Position numbers and translations under genes: made by a program | Part shown: in pieces, positions 20,973-30,427 of the stretch | Layout of the letters: the number at the start of each line of letters is the position of its first letter | How positions within the stretch are numbered: position 1 is the stretch's first letter | Assembly: GCF_001922585.1 (NCBI RefSeq) | Contig: NZ_MRBS01000003.1 | Location: 62,001-126,000, forward strand | Direction of reading: 5' to 3' | DNA length: 64,000 nucleotides | From: Pantoea sp. 1.19 | GTDB lineage: Bacteria > Pseudomonadota > Gammaproteobacteria > Enterobacterales > Enterobacteriaceae | The notes under the pieces: model-generated | Told to the model about the DNA's origin: nothing | Databases searched by the model: none | The model's input: only the letters and a program-made list of their open reading frames with translations

Positions 20973-21278
20973 ACCGCGCGATCGCTGCCGCTGACCCCGC
21001 CGCGCCGGCAGGGCGGGGAAAATCGACGGGCGCACCGGCGGCGGGGCGGCGGTGATGGCTGTAAGCGGGCACCAGCGGTGCATCAGCGGCGCCAGAGGAT
21101 CGCAAGGCCATTGGATTTCGTCACCCGTCGGGCGGCACGACGCGAACCGGTAAGCGCGCAATCCGTGCGGAACGTACGTAAAAAATCGCAAGGGAGTCAC
21201 AAGCGGCGAGAGCAGGCAGCGCGAGTCCGGCAGGGCCGGTCAGCAATAGAGAGCACAGGAGCGAGAGAAAGCGAAGGG
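20973..21278. other. Gene-free interval downstream of the tRNA-Val operon
   Basis: GC-rich, with no supported gene. The part just after the tRNAs (21220-21278) is C/T-rich and G-poor on the transcribed minus strand, as in Rho-loading regions, and no hairpin with a T-run is evident. Short open frames here show no family similarity that I recognise. Confidence 0.45.
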
Positions 21279-21355
21279 TGGTGCGTTCTAGAGGACTCGA
21301 ACCTCCGACCCCCACCATGTCAAGGTGGTGCTCTAACCAACTGAGCTAAGAACGC
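21279..21355 (-). tRNA. tRNA-Val (GAC), copy 1
   Basis: 77 nt including an encoded CCA. The acceptor stem GCGTTCT pairs with AGAACGC, the D-arm is AGCTCAGTTGGTTAGAGC, and the anticodon is GAC in CACCTTGACATGG. It has the same sequence as copy 3. Third gene in transcription order. Confidence 0.96.
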
Positions 21356-21378
21356 ATCGGGAAACAGGCTGTTCGGCT

Positions 21379-21455
21379 TGGTGCGTCCGAGTGGACTCGA
21401 ACCACCGACCCCCACCATGTCAAGGTGGTGCTCTAACCAACTGAGCTACGGACGC
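21379..21455 (-). tRNA. tRNA-Val (GAC), copy 2
   Basis: 77 nt with encoded CCA and anticodon GAC. It differs from its two neighbours in the acceptor stem (GCGTCCG pairing with CGGACGC) and in compensatory T-stem bases. It resembles E. coli valW/valV, which occur as a pair next to mdtK. Confidence 0.96.
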
Positions 21456-21461
21456 ACGATA

Positions 21462-21538
21462 TGGTGCGTTCTAGAGGACTCGAACCTCCGACCCCCACCA
21501 TGTCAAGGTGGTGCTCTAACCAACTGAGCTAAGAACGC
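21462..21538 (-). tRNA. tRNA-Val (GAC), copy 3
   Basis: 77 nt with encoded CCA. Sequence identical to copy 1 across the mature region. First gene of the tRNA operon; separated from copy 2 by only 6 bp, whereas copies 2 and 1 are 23 bp apart. Confidence 0.96.
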
Positions 21539-21565
21539 GCTATTGCCGGGTGACAGCGGGGACGA

Positions 21566-21594
21566 ATATTAGCGGCAGCCCGCAGCGCTGGCAA
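21566..21594 (-). promoter_or_regulatory. tRNA-Val operon promoter
   Basis: On the minus strand TTGCCA (21589-21594), a 17-bp spacer and TAATAT (21566-21571), followed by a GC-rich discriminator, TCGTCCCCGC. This architecture is typical of stringently controlled tRNA promoters. It begins 28 bp before the first tRNA. Confidence 0.75.
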
Positions 21595-21638
21595 GCAGAA
21601 ACGCACAAATTTATGTTCAACCGCTGGCAGAGTGTGCG

Positions 21639-21666
21639 GGGTGGCGCTTTTTTAGGCGCGCCACCC
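21639..21666. terminator. Hairpin after mdtK
   Basis: 9-bp stem GGGTGGCGC/GCGCCACCC with the T-run inside the loop, 18 nt past the mdtK stop on the minus strand. The T-run is not distal to the stem in either direction, so classical termination is doubtful. Confidence 0.35.
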
Positions 21667-21683
21667 GCTAAAACAGTGAAAAA

Positions 21684-23057
21684 TTAATGTGCTGCGCGTT
21701 GCAGCAGGGTCGCTGCCGGCAGACGCTGCAGGCGCAAAATGCGCCAAATCATCATCAGCGCCGCTGAGGTCAGGCCAATGATAAAACCGGTCCAGAAGCC
21801 GGCCGGCCCCATCGGTGACACCAGCCAGTCGGTGAGCGCCAGCACATAACCGATCGGCAGTCCGAGTAACCAGTAAGCGATAAACGTAATAAAGAAGATC
21901 GCCCGGGTATCTTTATAACCGCGCAAAATGCCGCTGCCGATCACCTGAATCGAGTCGCTGACCTGGTAAATCGCCGCCAGCAGCATCAGCTGGGCGGCCA
22001 GCGTCACTACCGCCGGGTTATCGTTATACAGCAGCGCAATCTGCTCGCGAAACACGACGGTCAGCAGGGCAGTGCAGCAGGCAATCGCTACGCCCACGCC
22101 CTGGGAGGTCCAGGCGGCGACGCGGGCCGCGTCGGCCGATCCCTGCCCGAGGCGGTAACCGACGCGAATCGTTGCCGCCACGCCGAGCGACAGCGGCAGC
22201 ACAAACATCAGCGAGCTGAAATTCAGCGCGATCTGATGACCGGCGACCTCGACAATACCAAGGGGGGAGACCAGCAGGGCGACCACGGCAAACAGCGTGA
22301 CTTCAAAAAACAGCGCCAGGGCGATCGGCAGGCCAAGCGTAAACAGTCGCCACAGGGCGTGGCGATCCGGTTTGCCGGCGCGCTCGTTGCTGCGCACGTC
22401 GCGCATGCTGGCCGCGCGGCGGATCCAGGCACGCATCAGAAAAAACATGATCCAGTAGACCGAGGCGGTAGCCACTCCGCAGCCAACCCCGCCCAGCGCC
22501 GGCATGCCCAGCTTGCCGTAAATAAAAACGTAGTTGACGGGAATATTCACCAGCAGGCCAATAAAGCCCATGACCATCCCCGGCTTGGTCTTGGACAGCC
22601 CTTCGCACTGACAGCGCAGCACCTGGAAAAACAGATAGCCCGGCGCGCCCCACAGCAGTGCGTGCAGGTAGCCGGTAGCGATGTCGGCCATTCGCGGATC
22701 AATATTTTTCATCGCGTGAATCAGGTGCCCGGCATGATACAACACTACCATGATCACCAGCGAAACGATGGCCGCCAGCCAGTAGGCCTGACGCACCTGA
22801 TGGGCAACCCGATTCCGTCGTCCGGAGCCATTCAGCTGCGCCACCACCGGCGTCAGCGCCAGCAGCAGGCCGTGGCCAAACAGGATGGCGGGAAGCCAGA
22901 TTGACGTGCCGACAGCCACGGCGGCCATGTCCGTGGCGCTGACGGCGCCGGCCATAATCGTATCAACAAAGCCCATGGCGGTTTGCGCAACCTGCGCAAG
23001 GATCACCGGAACTGCCAGAGCCAGCAGTTGACGCGCTTCTGTCATGTACTTCTGCAC
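21684..23057 (-). CDS. mdtK: Multidrug efflux MATE transporter MdtK
   Basis: Na+- or H+-coupled exporter of cationic drugs, fluoroquinolones and peptides in the inner membrane, with twelve hydrophobic helices in two homologous halves. The GTG at 23057, preceded by AAAGGTG, gives 457 residues beginning [20 protein letters not shown], the same length as E. coli MdtK. The frame stays open 42 codons further upstream, but that part has no family similarity. The conserved [10 protein letters not shown] and [19 protein letters not shown] motifs are present. Confidence 0.95.
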   Translation of the reverse strand: MQKYMTEARQLLALAVPVILAQVAQTAMGFVDTIMAGAVSATDMAAVAVGTSIWLPAILFGHGLLLALTPVVAQLNGSGRRNRVAHQVRQAYWLAAIVSLVIMVVLYHAGHLIHAMKNIDPRMADIATGYLHALLWGAPGYLFFQVLRCQCEGLSKTKPGMVMGFIGLLVNIPVNYVFIYGKLGMPALGGVGCGVATASVYWIMFFLMRAWIRRAASMRDVRSNERAGKPDRHALWRLFTLGLPIALALFFEVTLFAVVALLVSPLGIVEVAGHQIALNFSSLMFVLPLSLGVAATIRVGYRLGQGSADAARVAAWTSQGVGVAIACCTALLTVVFREQIALLYNDNPAVVTLAAQLMLLAAIYQVSDSIQVIGSGILRGYKDTRAIFFITFIAYWLLGLPIGYVLALTDWLVSPMGPAGFWTGFIIGLTSAALMMIWRILRLQRLPAATLLQRAAH

Positions 23058-23761
23058 GTGAACACCTTTATTTAGCGAGATAGGGGTGGAGAAAAACGAG
23101 GAAAACCGGCCGCATGTCGCGATGGGCCGGTTAAAATGGAAAAAATCCGCTGCCAGTGTAGCCTGTAGGCCCGCACAAGCCAAATGCGGAACGAGAAAAG
23201 TGTTATCTGCGCCGCGCCGGCACCGGCAGCCGTTGACGTGGCATCAGCGCGCGTCCAGTCCGGCAATCCGGGCGCGGGCTGATGCCCGGTCAGAACAGAG
23301 GGCTGCCCGGTAATCCGTTGGCGGTCAATCTCAATCTGCGGCTGCCGTGCTGCAGCAAAACGCATCGCGCCGCCGGCCTGCGTCATCACCCACGCCGGGT
23401 AATCGCGCCGCGCCTCGTCGTGGTCTGCGTAACCAGGGCGATCGCCGGCGGTGGCCTGTTTCAAAACAACCCTATTATCACCTATCGCCGCGCCGGCGAA
23501 GGTCCCGACGAGTTAATGACGGTATTTCAGCCATGTGTCGGTCGCACGCGGCGTTTCTTGATGCTCTGTCCGCATCACCGCCATTTCTCAGCCCGGGTAC
23601 GGCGTTTGTCACCGGTTTCAGGCCGGCGGTGACTGACCGCTGAGCGCGGTTCCCCGCCCGCGCGCCGATCGTATGCCGCAGGAATCATCTTCAGATGCCC
23701 TGCGGCTCTTCGGGCGCGCCAGCTTGTGATAGTATGTTGCAAACTGAAGGAGAGCCTGATT
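23058..23761. other. Long gene-free interval between mdtK and ribE
   Basis: 704 bp between divergent genes, longer than expected here. On the mdtK side a hairpin, AACCGGCC/GGCCGGTT (23104-23132), lies in the probable mdtK leader and is followed on the minus strand by TTTTC. The centre is GC-rich, with open frames of 130 codons (minus) and 116 codons (plus) that show no domain I recognise and compete with each other. I do not find an FMN riboswitch (no matching conserved core). The ribE ribosome site AAGGAGAG ends the interval. Confidence 0.5.
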
Positions 23762-24424
23762 ATGTTTACCGGAATTGTGCAGGGTACCGCCAGCGTGGTG
23801 TCCATTGAAGAAAAGCCCAACTTTCGCACCCATACCGTGACGCTGCCGCCGGCGCTGCTGCCCGGTCTGGAGCTGGGGGCCTCGGTGGCCCACAACGGCT
23901 GCTGCCTGACGGTCACTGCCATCGACGGCGATCGCATCAGTTTCGATCTGATTAAAGAGACGCTGCGCATCACCAACCTGGGGGAGATCCGCGTTGGCGA
24001 CGTGGTGAATATTGAGCGGGCGGCACGCTTTAGCGATGAAATCGGCGGGCATCTGATGTCAGGGCACATCATGACGACCGCGGACATTGTGAAAATCGTT
24101 AATGCGGAAAATAACCGCGAAATCTGGTTTAAACCGCAGGATCAGAGCCAGATGAAGTACATTTTGCACAAAGGCTTTATCGGCATCGACGGTATCAGCC
24201 TGACCGTAGGCGACGTCAGTAAAAGCCGCTTTTGCGTGCACCTGATCCCGGAAACGCTGGCGCGCACCACGCTGGGAGCCAAAAAGCTGGGGGCGCGGGT
24301 GAATATCGAAATTGATCCGCACACGCAGGCGATTGTGGATACCGTCGAGCGGGTGCTGGCCAAGCGTGAAGCGGCGCTGGCCGACGCGGTGGCCCTGGCG
24401 GCCAGCCAGCGCGAAGAGGCGTAA
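23762..24424 (+). CDS. ribE: Riboflavin synthase, alpha subunit
   Basis: Dismutates two 6,7-dimethyl-8-ribityllumazines into riboflavin and a pyrimidine product. 220 residues (213 in E. coli, where the gene is also called ribC). Two tandem lumazine-binding repeats: the first begins [12 protein letters not shown] with NGCCLTV, the second includes [10 protein letters not shown] and [13 protein letters not shown]. Start ATG at 23762 after AAGGAGAG. Convergent with cfa. Confidence 0.96.
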   Translation: MFTGIVQGTASVVSIEEKPNFRTHTVTLPPALLPGLELGASVAHNGCCLTVTAIDGDRISFDLIKETLRITNLGEIRVGDVVNIERAARFSDEIGGHLMSGHIMTTADIVKIVNAENNREIWFKPQDQSQMKYILHKGFIGIDGISLTVGDVSKSRFCVHLIPETLARTTLGAKKLGARVNIEIDPHTQAIVDTVERVLAKREAALADAVALAASQREEA

Positions 24425-24432
24425 CCGGACGT

Positions 24433-24452
24433 CGGGGCGGCATGTCGCCCCG
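24433..24452. terminator. ribE-cfa convergent hairpin
   Basis: 7-bp stem CGGGGCG/CGCCCCG with a 6-nt loop between the two stop codons. No T-run. Confidence 0.45.
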
Positions 24453-24458
24453 ATTGGG

Positions 24459-25607
24459 CTAGCGCGGAACCCGCAGGCCCCCGGCCACGCCGCGGCTAAA
24501 TACGACCTGCCACAGCTGGATGTCCCGCGCGCGGAAAGCGCCGGCGCAGGCGTTGAGATAATAGCTGAACATGCGTTTAAACCGCTCGCCGTAGGCGTCA
24601 GCAATCTCCGGCCACGCGTCCAGGAAGCGCTGGTACCAGGCCATCAGCGTCAGATCGTAATCCGCGCCGAAGTTATGCCAGTCCTCCAGCACCAGATGCG
24701 GCTCGCTGGCCTCGGCAATGTGGCGCACTGAGGGCAGGCATCCATTGGGAAAAATGTACTTATTGATCCACGCGTCGACATTCTCATCGGTGTGGTTGGC
24801 GCCAATGGTATGCAGTAAAAACAGCCCGTCTTCGGCAAGGTTACTATCCACCACCTGAAAGTAGGTGGCGTAATTTTTGGGGCCAACGTGTTCAAACATA
24901 CCCACCGAGACAATCCGGTCAAAGCGCGCCTGCAAATCGCGGTAGTCCTGCAGCAGAATGGTTACGTCCAGTCCGGCGCAGCGCTGCTGCGCCAGCTTTT
25001 GCTGTTCCGCAGAGATGGTTACGCCGGTGACGCTGACGCCGTAGTGGCGGGCGGCAAAGGCCGCCAGGCCGCCCCAGCCGCAGCCGATATCCAGCAGCGT
25101 CATACCCGGCTGCAGCTGCAGCTTGTCGCAAATTAGCGCCAGCTTGGCTTCCTGCGCGTCCGCTAAAGCGTCAGCCGTTTTCCAGTAGCCGCACGAATAC
25201 TGCATATAGGGATCGAGCATGCGGGTGAACAGGTCATTACCGAGATCGTAGTGCACTTTGCCCACCTGCCAGGCGCGCTTACGCGACTGTAGATTAGTCA
25301 GACGAGTTACGGCGACACGCAGCGTATCGCGCAGGTGGTGCGGTAATTTTTCCTGCAGGCGGTGGGCCAGCACGCGGTGGAAAAACATGTCCAGTCGCTC
25401 ACACTGCCACCAGCCATCCATATAGCTTTCACCGAGACCGAGCGAGCCCTGCTGCAGCACGCGCTTGAAAAAATCGGGGTGGCTGACCCGGATATCCCAG
25501 GGACGGGATCCATTCACTTCTATTCCCGCCGTCGCCAGCATCTCCCGGGCAATACGAAACCACGGATTATCGGTCAGGCTCAATTCTTCTATACACGATG
25601 AACTCAT
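24459..25607 (-). CDS. cfa: Cyclopropane-fatty-acyl-phospholipid synthase
   Basis: SAM-dependent enzyme that converts cis-unsaturated acyl chains of membrane phospholipids to cyclopropane derivatives in stationary phase and acid stress. 382 residues, equal to E. coli. The SAM-binding motif LLDIGCGWGGLAAF lies near residue 172, with YDLGNDLF before it and SVGMFEHVGPKNY after it. The upstream region has a sigma-S-like -10 (CTATCAT). Confidence 0.96.
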   Translation of the reverse strand: MSSSCIEELSLTDNPWFRIAREMLATAGIEVNGSRPWDIRVSHPDFFKRVLQQGSLGLGESYMDGWWQCERLDMFFHRVLAHRLQEKLPHHLRDTLRVAVTRLTNLQSRKRAWQVGKVHYDLGNDLFTRMLDPYMQYSCGYWKTADALADAQEAKLALICDKLQLQPGMTLLDIGCGWGGLAAFAARHYGVSVTGVTISAEQQKLAQQRCAGLDVTILLQDYRDLQARFDRIVSVGMFEHVGPKNYATYFQVVDSNLAEDGLFLLHTIGANHTDENVDAWINKYIFPNGCLPSVRHIAEASEPHLVLEDWHNFGADYDLTLMAWYQRFLDAWPEIADAYGERFKRMFSYYLNACAGAFRARDIQLWQVVFSRGVAGGLRVPR

Positions 25608-25844
25608 AGCTTCTCCATCACGTTGTGAAGGGCGCGCGGACGCATCCGCCCTGATACCTGAAAAAAATGATAGACAATTTATTCAGGGTTGTGAGTAATT
25701 TCACAGAAATTGCATTGGCCCGAATGGAGGCACGCGCAGAGGGAGACTGGACGGCAGCTAAGCCAGTAGCCGCACGGTAATAATGGGAGGTCACAGCGTC
25801 ACTCTCCTTGTGATCCTGTAGGCCAGAACCAGAACCCTGGTCGC
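25608..25844 (-). promoter_or_regulatory. cfa upstream region
   Basis: On the minus strand CTATCAT (-10 TATCAT at 25667-25672) resembles a sigma-S promoter about 60 bp before the cfa ATG; stationary-phase control of cfa is established in E. coli. A GTG-initiated open frame of 58 codons (25618-25794), preceded by AAGGAG, covers most of this region; see findings. Together with the punC terminator this is the 307-bp gap before punC. Confidence 0.4.
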
Positions 25845-25878
25845 AAAAAACCTCCGGAAAGTATAGGCTCGCCGGAGG
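25845..25878 (-). terminator. punC terminator
   Basis: Stem CCTCCGG/CCGGAGG (25851-25857 and 25872-25878) with a 14-nt loop, followed on the minus strand by six Ts, 36 nt after the punC stop. Confidence 0.7.
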
Positions 25879-25914
25879 GATAGTTCAACGATTCACTATT
25901 AGGGAACTAAGCGT

Positions 25915-27099
25915 TTAGCACTCTTGAGCTGCCCGCTGCGCGCTTTCCCCGCTGCCGGCGGTGCGTTGCCAATAAAAGCCGATGGCGGCCAGTAGCACGG
26001 TCAGGGCCATCATGCTGGTGGTGGCGGTCAGCGCCCAGGGAAGCAGCAGTGAAACCAGCAGGCTGGCCAGGCAGCAGAGGCCTAACTGCAGCATATTTTG
26101 CAGTGCGGCAGCTTTGCCGGTGGCCTGCGGAAAGGGGAGCAGCGCATTGGCAACCACAATGGGATAGATGGCACCGTTGGCTAACGCCATACCGCAGAAT
26201 GGGATCAGCAGGGTCAGCAGCGTCGGTGTGCTAAACAGCGCCACGGCAAGCAGCGCCAGCAGGCTCACGCCATAGCCGGCCAGCAGCCACGGTAACATCT
26301 GTGCGCCCTTGAGGCGGGACAGCAGCGCGCGACAGCCAAAGCCGCCGAGCAGAAAGGCCAGCGTCTGCGGCACGTAGCTCAGACCAATATCCCCCGGCGT
26401 CAGCCCCAGCGCGGCCAGAATAAACGGTGAACCGGTCAGCCAGGCAAAAAAGCTGGCCGAACAGGCGGCATAAATCAGCACATTGCCGCTGTACTGGCGA
26501 TTACTCAGCAACTGCCAAAGTGAGACCGGCGCGTGGGTGGCCGCATTGCGCGCGGTTGAGGGTAAGCGCAGGGTCGCCAGCCACAGCGCCATCCCGATCA
26601 GCAGCAGCGCAATAAAGATGCTGCGCCAGCTAAAGTGGTTTAACAGCCAGGCACCGAGCAGGGGGGCCAGCGCCGGCGATAGGGCGACCAGCGGCATGAT
26701 GGTGGCAAAGATGCGGTTCGCCTGCGCACCGCGAAAGCGATCGATCACCAGCGCCTGCCAGCTGACCGCCGCAGAGCAGACCCCCACCGCCTGCACGAAA
26801 CGCAGCAGCAGCAGAACGGCCGGCGAGCGGACCCACAGCATGCCCAGACAGCCGATTAAAAACAGGCCCAGCCCCATCAGCAGCACGGGCTTCCGACCGA
26901 TGCGGTCAGACAGGGGGCCCCAAAAAATCTGCGCGCAGGCAAAGCCGGCGAGAAACAGGCTCAGGCTGGCGCCAATCAGACCCGGCGAGGTGGCCAGGTC
27001 CTGCTGCATTGCGCCAAACGCCGGCAGGTACATGTCGGTGGCAAGAAAGCCGAGCATACTTAAGCCGGCGAGGTAGAGGAGAAAACTTTTTGCAGGCAC
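25915..27099 (-). CDS. punC: MFS transporter PunC (YdhC), Bcr/CflA family
   Basis: Twelve-helix inner-membrane transporter; in E. coli it is reported to import purine nucleosides. 394 residues. The MFS motif [14 protein letters not shown] lies between helices 2 and 3 (about residue 62), and the Bcr/CflA-type [15 protein letters not shown] follows. Divergent from punR, its presumed activator, with 115 bp between. Confidence 0.9.
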   Translation of the reverse strand: MPAKSFLLYLAGLSMLGFLATDMYLPAFGAMQQDLATSPGLIGASLSLFLAGFACAQIFWGPLSDRIGRKPVLLMGLGLFLIGCLGMLWVRSPAVLLLLRFVQAVGVCSAAVSWQALVIDRFRGAQANRIFATIMPLVALSPALAPLLGAWLLNHFSWRSIFIALLLIGMALWLATLRLPSTARNAATHAPVSLWQLLSNRQYSGNVLIYAACSASFFAWLTGSPFILAALGLTPGDIGLSYVPQTLAFLLGGFGCRALLSRLKGAQMLPWLLAGYGVSLLALLAVALFSTPTLLTLLIPFCGMALANGAIYPIVVANALLPFPQATGKAAALQNMLQLGLCCLASLLVSLLLPWALTATTSMMALTVLLAAIGFYWQRTAGSGESAQRAAQEC

Positions 27100-27214
27100 G
27101 ATGGATTACTCATTTGGTTTATTTTCAGGCGGTGGAGAGTGTAGCGGGCTGTACAGGCGCTTGTGAAACGGTAATATTTGTATTTTGCGATGAAAAATTT
27201 TGAAGGCAAACGCT

Positions 27215-28126
27215 ATGTGGTCAGAACACGCCCTGGAAGTGATGGATGCGGTGGCCAAAACCGGCAGTTTTACCGCCGCCGCCGCCGAGCTGCATCGCGT
27301 GCCCTCGGCGATTGGTTATACCGTACGCCAGCTGGAGCACTGGCTGGCGGTACCGCTGTTTGAGCGGCGCCATCGCGATGTGGTGCTCACCGAAGCTGGC
27401 CAGGTCTTTCTTGAGGAGGGGAGGCAGGTCATCAAGCGGATGGCTGCGACCCGGCTGCGCTGTCAGCAGGTGGCAAACGGCTGGCGTGGACAGCTGCAAA
27501 TCGCCATTGATCGGATCGTGAAACCGGCGCGGATGCGCCAGTTAATTATTGATTTTTATCGTCATCATCCGGACATGGAGCTGTTGATCAGCCTCGAGGT
27601 ATTTAATGGCGTGTGGGACGCGCTGGCCGATGGGCGGGTTGAGGTCGCGATTGGCGCAACCCAGGCGATACCGGTGGGTGGGCGCTTCGCCTTCCGCGAT
27701 ATGGGATCGCTGCACTGGAACTGCGTGGTGCATCCGGCGCATCCGCTGGCGCGCGCGACCGGGCCACTGAGTGACGATCGCCTGCGGGAATGGCCATCGC
27801 TGGTGCTGGAGGATACCGCCCGTACCCTGCCGAAACGGACCACCTGGGCGCTGGACAACCAGCGTCGGCTGGTGGTGCCTGACTGGTCATCTGCGCTGGC
27901 CTGCCTGCAGCAGGGCCTGTGCGTCGGTATGATCCCCGATCATCTGGCCACGCCGCTGCTGCAGCGCGGTGAGTTAGTCAAGGTATGGCTGGATGCGCCA
28001 TTTCCCGACAGTCCGTGCTGCGTCAGCTGGCAGGCGCAGCACCTGTCGCCGGCGCTCAGCTGGCTGCTGGAGTATCTGGGCGACAGCGAAACCCTGAACG
28101 CCGAGTGGCTGCGCGCTGGGGATTAG
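27215..28126 (+). CDS. punR: LysR-type regulator PunR (YdhB)
   Basis: Transcription factor that in E. coli activates punC. 303 residues with an N-terminal winged HTH ([35 protein letters not shown] cut here into family blocks [17 protein letters not shown] and [10 protein letters not shown]) and a C-terminal effector domain. The ATG at 27215 after GAAGG is preferred to an in-frame TTG at 27200. The 3' end overlaps purR by 4 bp, tail to tail. Confidence 0.9.
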   Translation: MWSEHALEVMDAVAKTGSFTAAAAELHRVPSAIGYTVRQLEHWLAVPLFERRHRDVVLTEAGQVFLEEGRQVIKRMAATRLRCQQVANGWRGQLQIAIDRIVKPARMRQLIIDFYRHHPDMELLISLEVFNGVWDALADGRVEVAIGATQAIPVGGRFAFRDMGSLHWNCVVHPAHPLARATGPLSDDRLREWPSLVLEDTARTLPKRTTWALDNQRRLVVPDWSSALACLQQGLCVGMIPDHLATPLLQRGELVKVWLDAPFPDSPCCVSWQAQHLSPALSWLLEYLGDSETLNAEWLRAGD

Positions 28127-29148
28127 CGCCGGTAATCGCGGAACGGGCCGTCGGTTACCGAGCGGCGTTCAATCAGCGTCGGATGGACTTCGATGGTTTG
28201 CGACTCTTCGCGTTTATTGATGATGCGATCCAGCAGCATATCGAAGGCGCGCTCGCCGAGTTGCTCTTTCGGCTGGTGAACGGTGGTCAGCGCCGGCGTA
28301 AAATAGCGCGCATTGCGCACATTATCATAACCGATCACCGAAATATCTTGCGGTACCCGCAGCCCCATCTCATCGGCAGCGCAAATGGCACCCATGGCCA
28401 TGATATCACCACCGCAGAACACCGCGGTGGGGCGCTGCTTCTGTGAGAGAATCTGCTGCATCGCGCGGTAACCGGACTCCGGCTCAAAGTCGCCTTGCAC
28501 GATCCACTCCTCGCGCGGCGTGATGCCCGCCTCGTGCAGCGCCTTTAAAAAGCCAGCATGGCGCCCGCCGCCGGTGTTGCGCTCCAGCTGACCGGGGATC
28601 GCGCCGATGTCGCGGTGTCCCCGCTCAATCAAATAGCGGCCCACCAGGTAGCCGCCCTCAAAGGCGTTGTCCAGCACGGTATCGGTGAAATCGCCGCGCG
28701 ACTTGCTCCAGTCCATCACCACCATCGGGATATTGCGGCTCTCCTCCAGCATGGCAATCAGCTCATCGGGGTATTCAGAACACATCACCAGCAGGCCATC
28801 AACGCGTTTTTGCGCCATCATGGACAAATACGCCTGCTGCTTCTGACGGTCGTTATGTGCATTGCCGAGGATCAGCGTATAGCCTTTGGCGAAGCAGCGG
28901 TTCTCTACCGCCTCAATTATTTCGGCAAAGTAGGGGGCCTCTGACGAGGTGGCTAACAGACCAATGGTTTTGGTGTGGTTGACCTTCAGGCTGCGGGCAA
29001 CGGCGCTGGGAGAATAGTGCAGCGCTTTGATTGCCGCCCAGACCGCTTCGCGGGTCTCTTCCGCCACAAAGCGGGTCTTATTGATGACGTGCGAAACCGT
29101 GGTCGTGGAGACCCCGGCGCGTTTCGCTACATCTTTGATGGTTGCCAT
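28123..29148 (-). CDS. purR: HTH-type purine repressor PurR
   Basis: LacI-family repressor of purine and pyrimidine synthesis genes with hypoxanthine or guanine as corepressor. 341 residues, as in E. coli. The N-terminal HTH is [20 protein letters not shown], the hinge helix is [13 protein letters not shown], and the corepressor domain contains [17 protein letters not shown] and [17 protein letters not shown]. An autoregulatory PurR box lies upstream. Confidence 0.97.
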   Translation of the reverse strand: MATIKDVAKRAGVSTTTVSHVINKTRFVAEETREAVWAAIKALHYSPSAVARSLKVNHTKTIGLLATSSEAPYFAEIIEAVENRCFAKGYTLILGNAHNDRQKQQAYLSMMAQKRVDGLLVMCSEYPDELIAMLEESRNIPMVVMDWSKSRGDFTDTVLDNAFEGGYLVGRYLIERGHRDIGAIPGQLERNTGGGRHAGFLKALHEAGITPREEWIVQGDFEPESGYRAMQQILSQKQRPTAVFCGGDIMAMGAICAADEMGLRVPQDISVIGYDNVRNARYFTPALTTVHQPKEQLGERAFDMLLDRIINKREESQTIEVHPTLIERRSVTDGPFRDYRR

Positions 29149-29190
29149 TAAAACCGTACTCCTGAGTACCTATCTTATTGATAAGCAGTC

Positions 29191-29206
29191 TGTTAATCGT
29201 TTGCCT
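29191..29206 (-). promoter_or_regulatory. PurR operator upstream of purR
   Basis: On the minus strand AGGCAAACGATTAACA matches the PurR box (ACGCAAACGTTTGCGT type) in its left half and centre, and resembles the E. coli purR O1 operator AGGCAAACGTTTACC. It lies 43 bp before the ATG, supporting autoregulation. Confidence 0.7.
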
Positions 29207-29436
29207 TCTGCGGCAGTGACTGTGCGCAAAAATTGCTGATGTGTCGGCGAGTGAAAGGGCACTGAGGCGGGATAACATGCCCAAAGCCGCGCCGTTGCGC
29301 GCGTGTCGGCGCCCGTTGCGCAACAGAAAAGGTGAATTCTATCAAGGCCGTGAACAGAAAACGAGATTTTTACCGAAAACTGTGAGAAAATTTAAATCCC
29401 TGCACCCCGCAGGGATTAACCCAGGGAGTTGGAATG

Positions 29437-29526
29437 ATGAGCACTGAATTACGCCTGGCACTGGGCATGACCGTCTTTGCACTGTTGATTATTATCACCT
29501 TCAGCTTTACCGCCGTGCTGCACTGA
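29437..29526 (+). CDS. ynhF: Small membrane protein YnhF
   Basis: 29-residue protein, MSTELRLALGMTVF then ALLIIITFSFTAVLH, a single hydrophobic helix. E. coli YnhF has the same length, the same MST start and the same TAxLH end. Preceded by AGGGAG; a tandem ATG at 29434 would add one Met. Location next to purR is conserved. Function unknown; the E. coli protein is membrane-located. It overlaps the 3' end of mepH by 20 bp, an arrangement not found in E. coli, where ydhP and sodB intervene. Confidence 0.85.
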   Translation: MSTELRLALGMTVFALLIIITFSFTAVLH

Positions 29527-30427
29527 CCCACCGGCGGGGCGGTTCTGTCCCGCCTGTTTGCTGCACCAGACGAATATTGTCCGGCGTCATGATGCGCCGA
29601 GCCCCCACATAGTGTTTGTGCCAGTAGGTGTCCGCCAGCTGACTGATCTGGATATCTTTACCGGTGCGGGGTGACTGAATAAATTTCCCCTGACCGAGAT
29701 AGACGCCAACGTGATCCGCCGCGCCCCGGCCGTTGATGCGAAAGAACACCAGATCGCCGCGTTCCAGTTTTTCCCGCCGCACCGGCGAGGCTTCCCGATA
29801 CTGGAACATTTCATTGGCGGTGCGCGGGATGCGATTTTTCAGCAGGTCCTTGTAGGCGTACCATACCAGACCGCTGCAATCAAAGCCGGTGCTGGGCGAA
29901 GCGCCGCCCCACAGATAGGGTTTCCCGAGTTGTCCCATCAGCTTATTCATCGCCGTCTGCCGCGCCTTTTGATAGCGGGCGTGGTGAGCGGCGCTCATGC
30001 GAATCGGGGCGTTACGCGCCGCCGGATCGTCGCGATCCCGACGCCGGTTTTTTTTGCCGCGCAGGCCGCCCGACTTACGGGTAAGGGCCAGCTTGCTGAG
30101 CGTCGTTTTTGCCCCCTTAAGGGCCGCCGGCGTCGGCGCACGAGGCCCTTCGGCGGTGCGGCGCGTTTTGCGACGGGGGGCGGGCGCCGACTTCTTTTTC
30201 GCCGCGGCCTGCGCGCGGCGGGCTTCGGCGGCGCGCGCGGGTTTCGCCGCGGCCTTGCTTACCGGGGAGGCGCTGGCGCGACGCTTGCGGCGATGCTCCT
30301 CGCCTGCGTCACGCGGTTTCACTTTAAGCTGTGTAGATTTTTCCGTCGTTTGCGGTGACGCCTGCGCCGCCGGCATGCTTAACGGTAAAAAAAGCAGCAT
30401 CAAAAAAGTAATCAGTAAACGCATCAT
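29507..30427 (-). CDS. mepH: Murein DD-endopeptidase MepH (NlpC/P60)
   Basis: Periplasmic peptidase cutting D-Ala-mDAP cross-links during cell-wall growth. Signal peptide at residues 1-24. A long Lys/Arg/Ala-rich low-complexity linker spans about 30-145, and the C-terminal NlpC/P60 domain has the catalytic Cys in TGFDCSGLVWY and His in ADHVGVYLG, with a third polar residue in HKHYVGARR. 306 residues compared with 271 in E. coli; the extra length is in the linker and tail. A second ATG at 30424 is equally possible; the ribosome site is weak. Confidence 0.92.
   Translation of the reverse strand: MMRLLITFLMLLFLPLSMPAAQASPQTTEKSTQLKVKPRDAGEEHRRKRRASASPVSKAAAKPARAAEARRAQAAAKKKSAPAPRRKTRRTAEGPRAPTPAALKGAKTTLSKLALTRKSGGLRGKKNRRRDRDDPAARNAPIRMSAAHHARYQKARQTAMNKLMGQLGKPYLWGGASPSTGFDCSGLVWYAYKDLLKNRIPRTANEMFQYREASPVRREKLERGDLVFFRINGRGAADHVGVYLGQGKFIQSPRTGKDIQISQLADTYWHKHYVGARRIMTPDNIRLVQQTGGTEPPRRWVSAARR

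Noticed and set aside
20677..21111. Open frame upstream of pykF
   Set aside because: It covers the pykF promoter and Cra site, and its translation shows no similarity that I recognise.
23072..23464. 130-codon minus-strand frame upstream of mdtK
   Set aside because: No recognisable domain, no clear ribosome site, and it overlaps the mdtK leader and competing plus-strand frames.
23732..23752. Ter-like AGTATGTTGCAAACTGAAG just before ribE
   Set aside because: The first nine bases match Ter, but the essential TAAC core is broken (CAAAC), so Tus binding is not expected.
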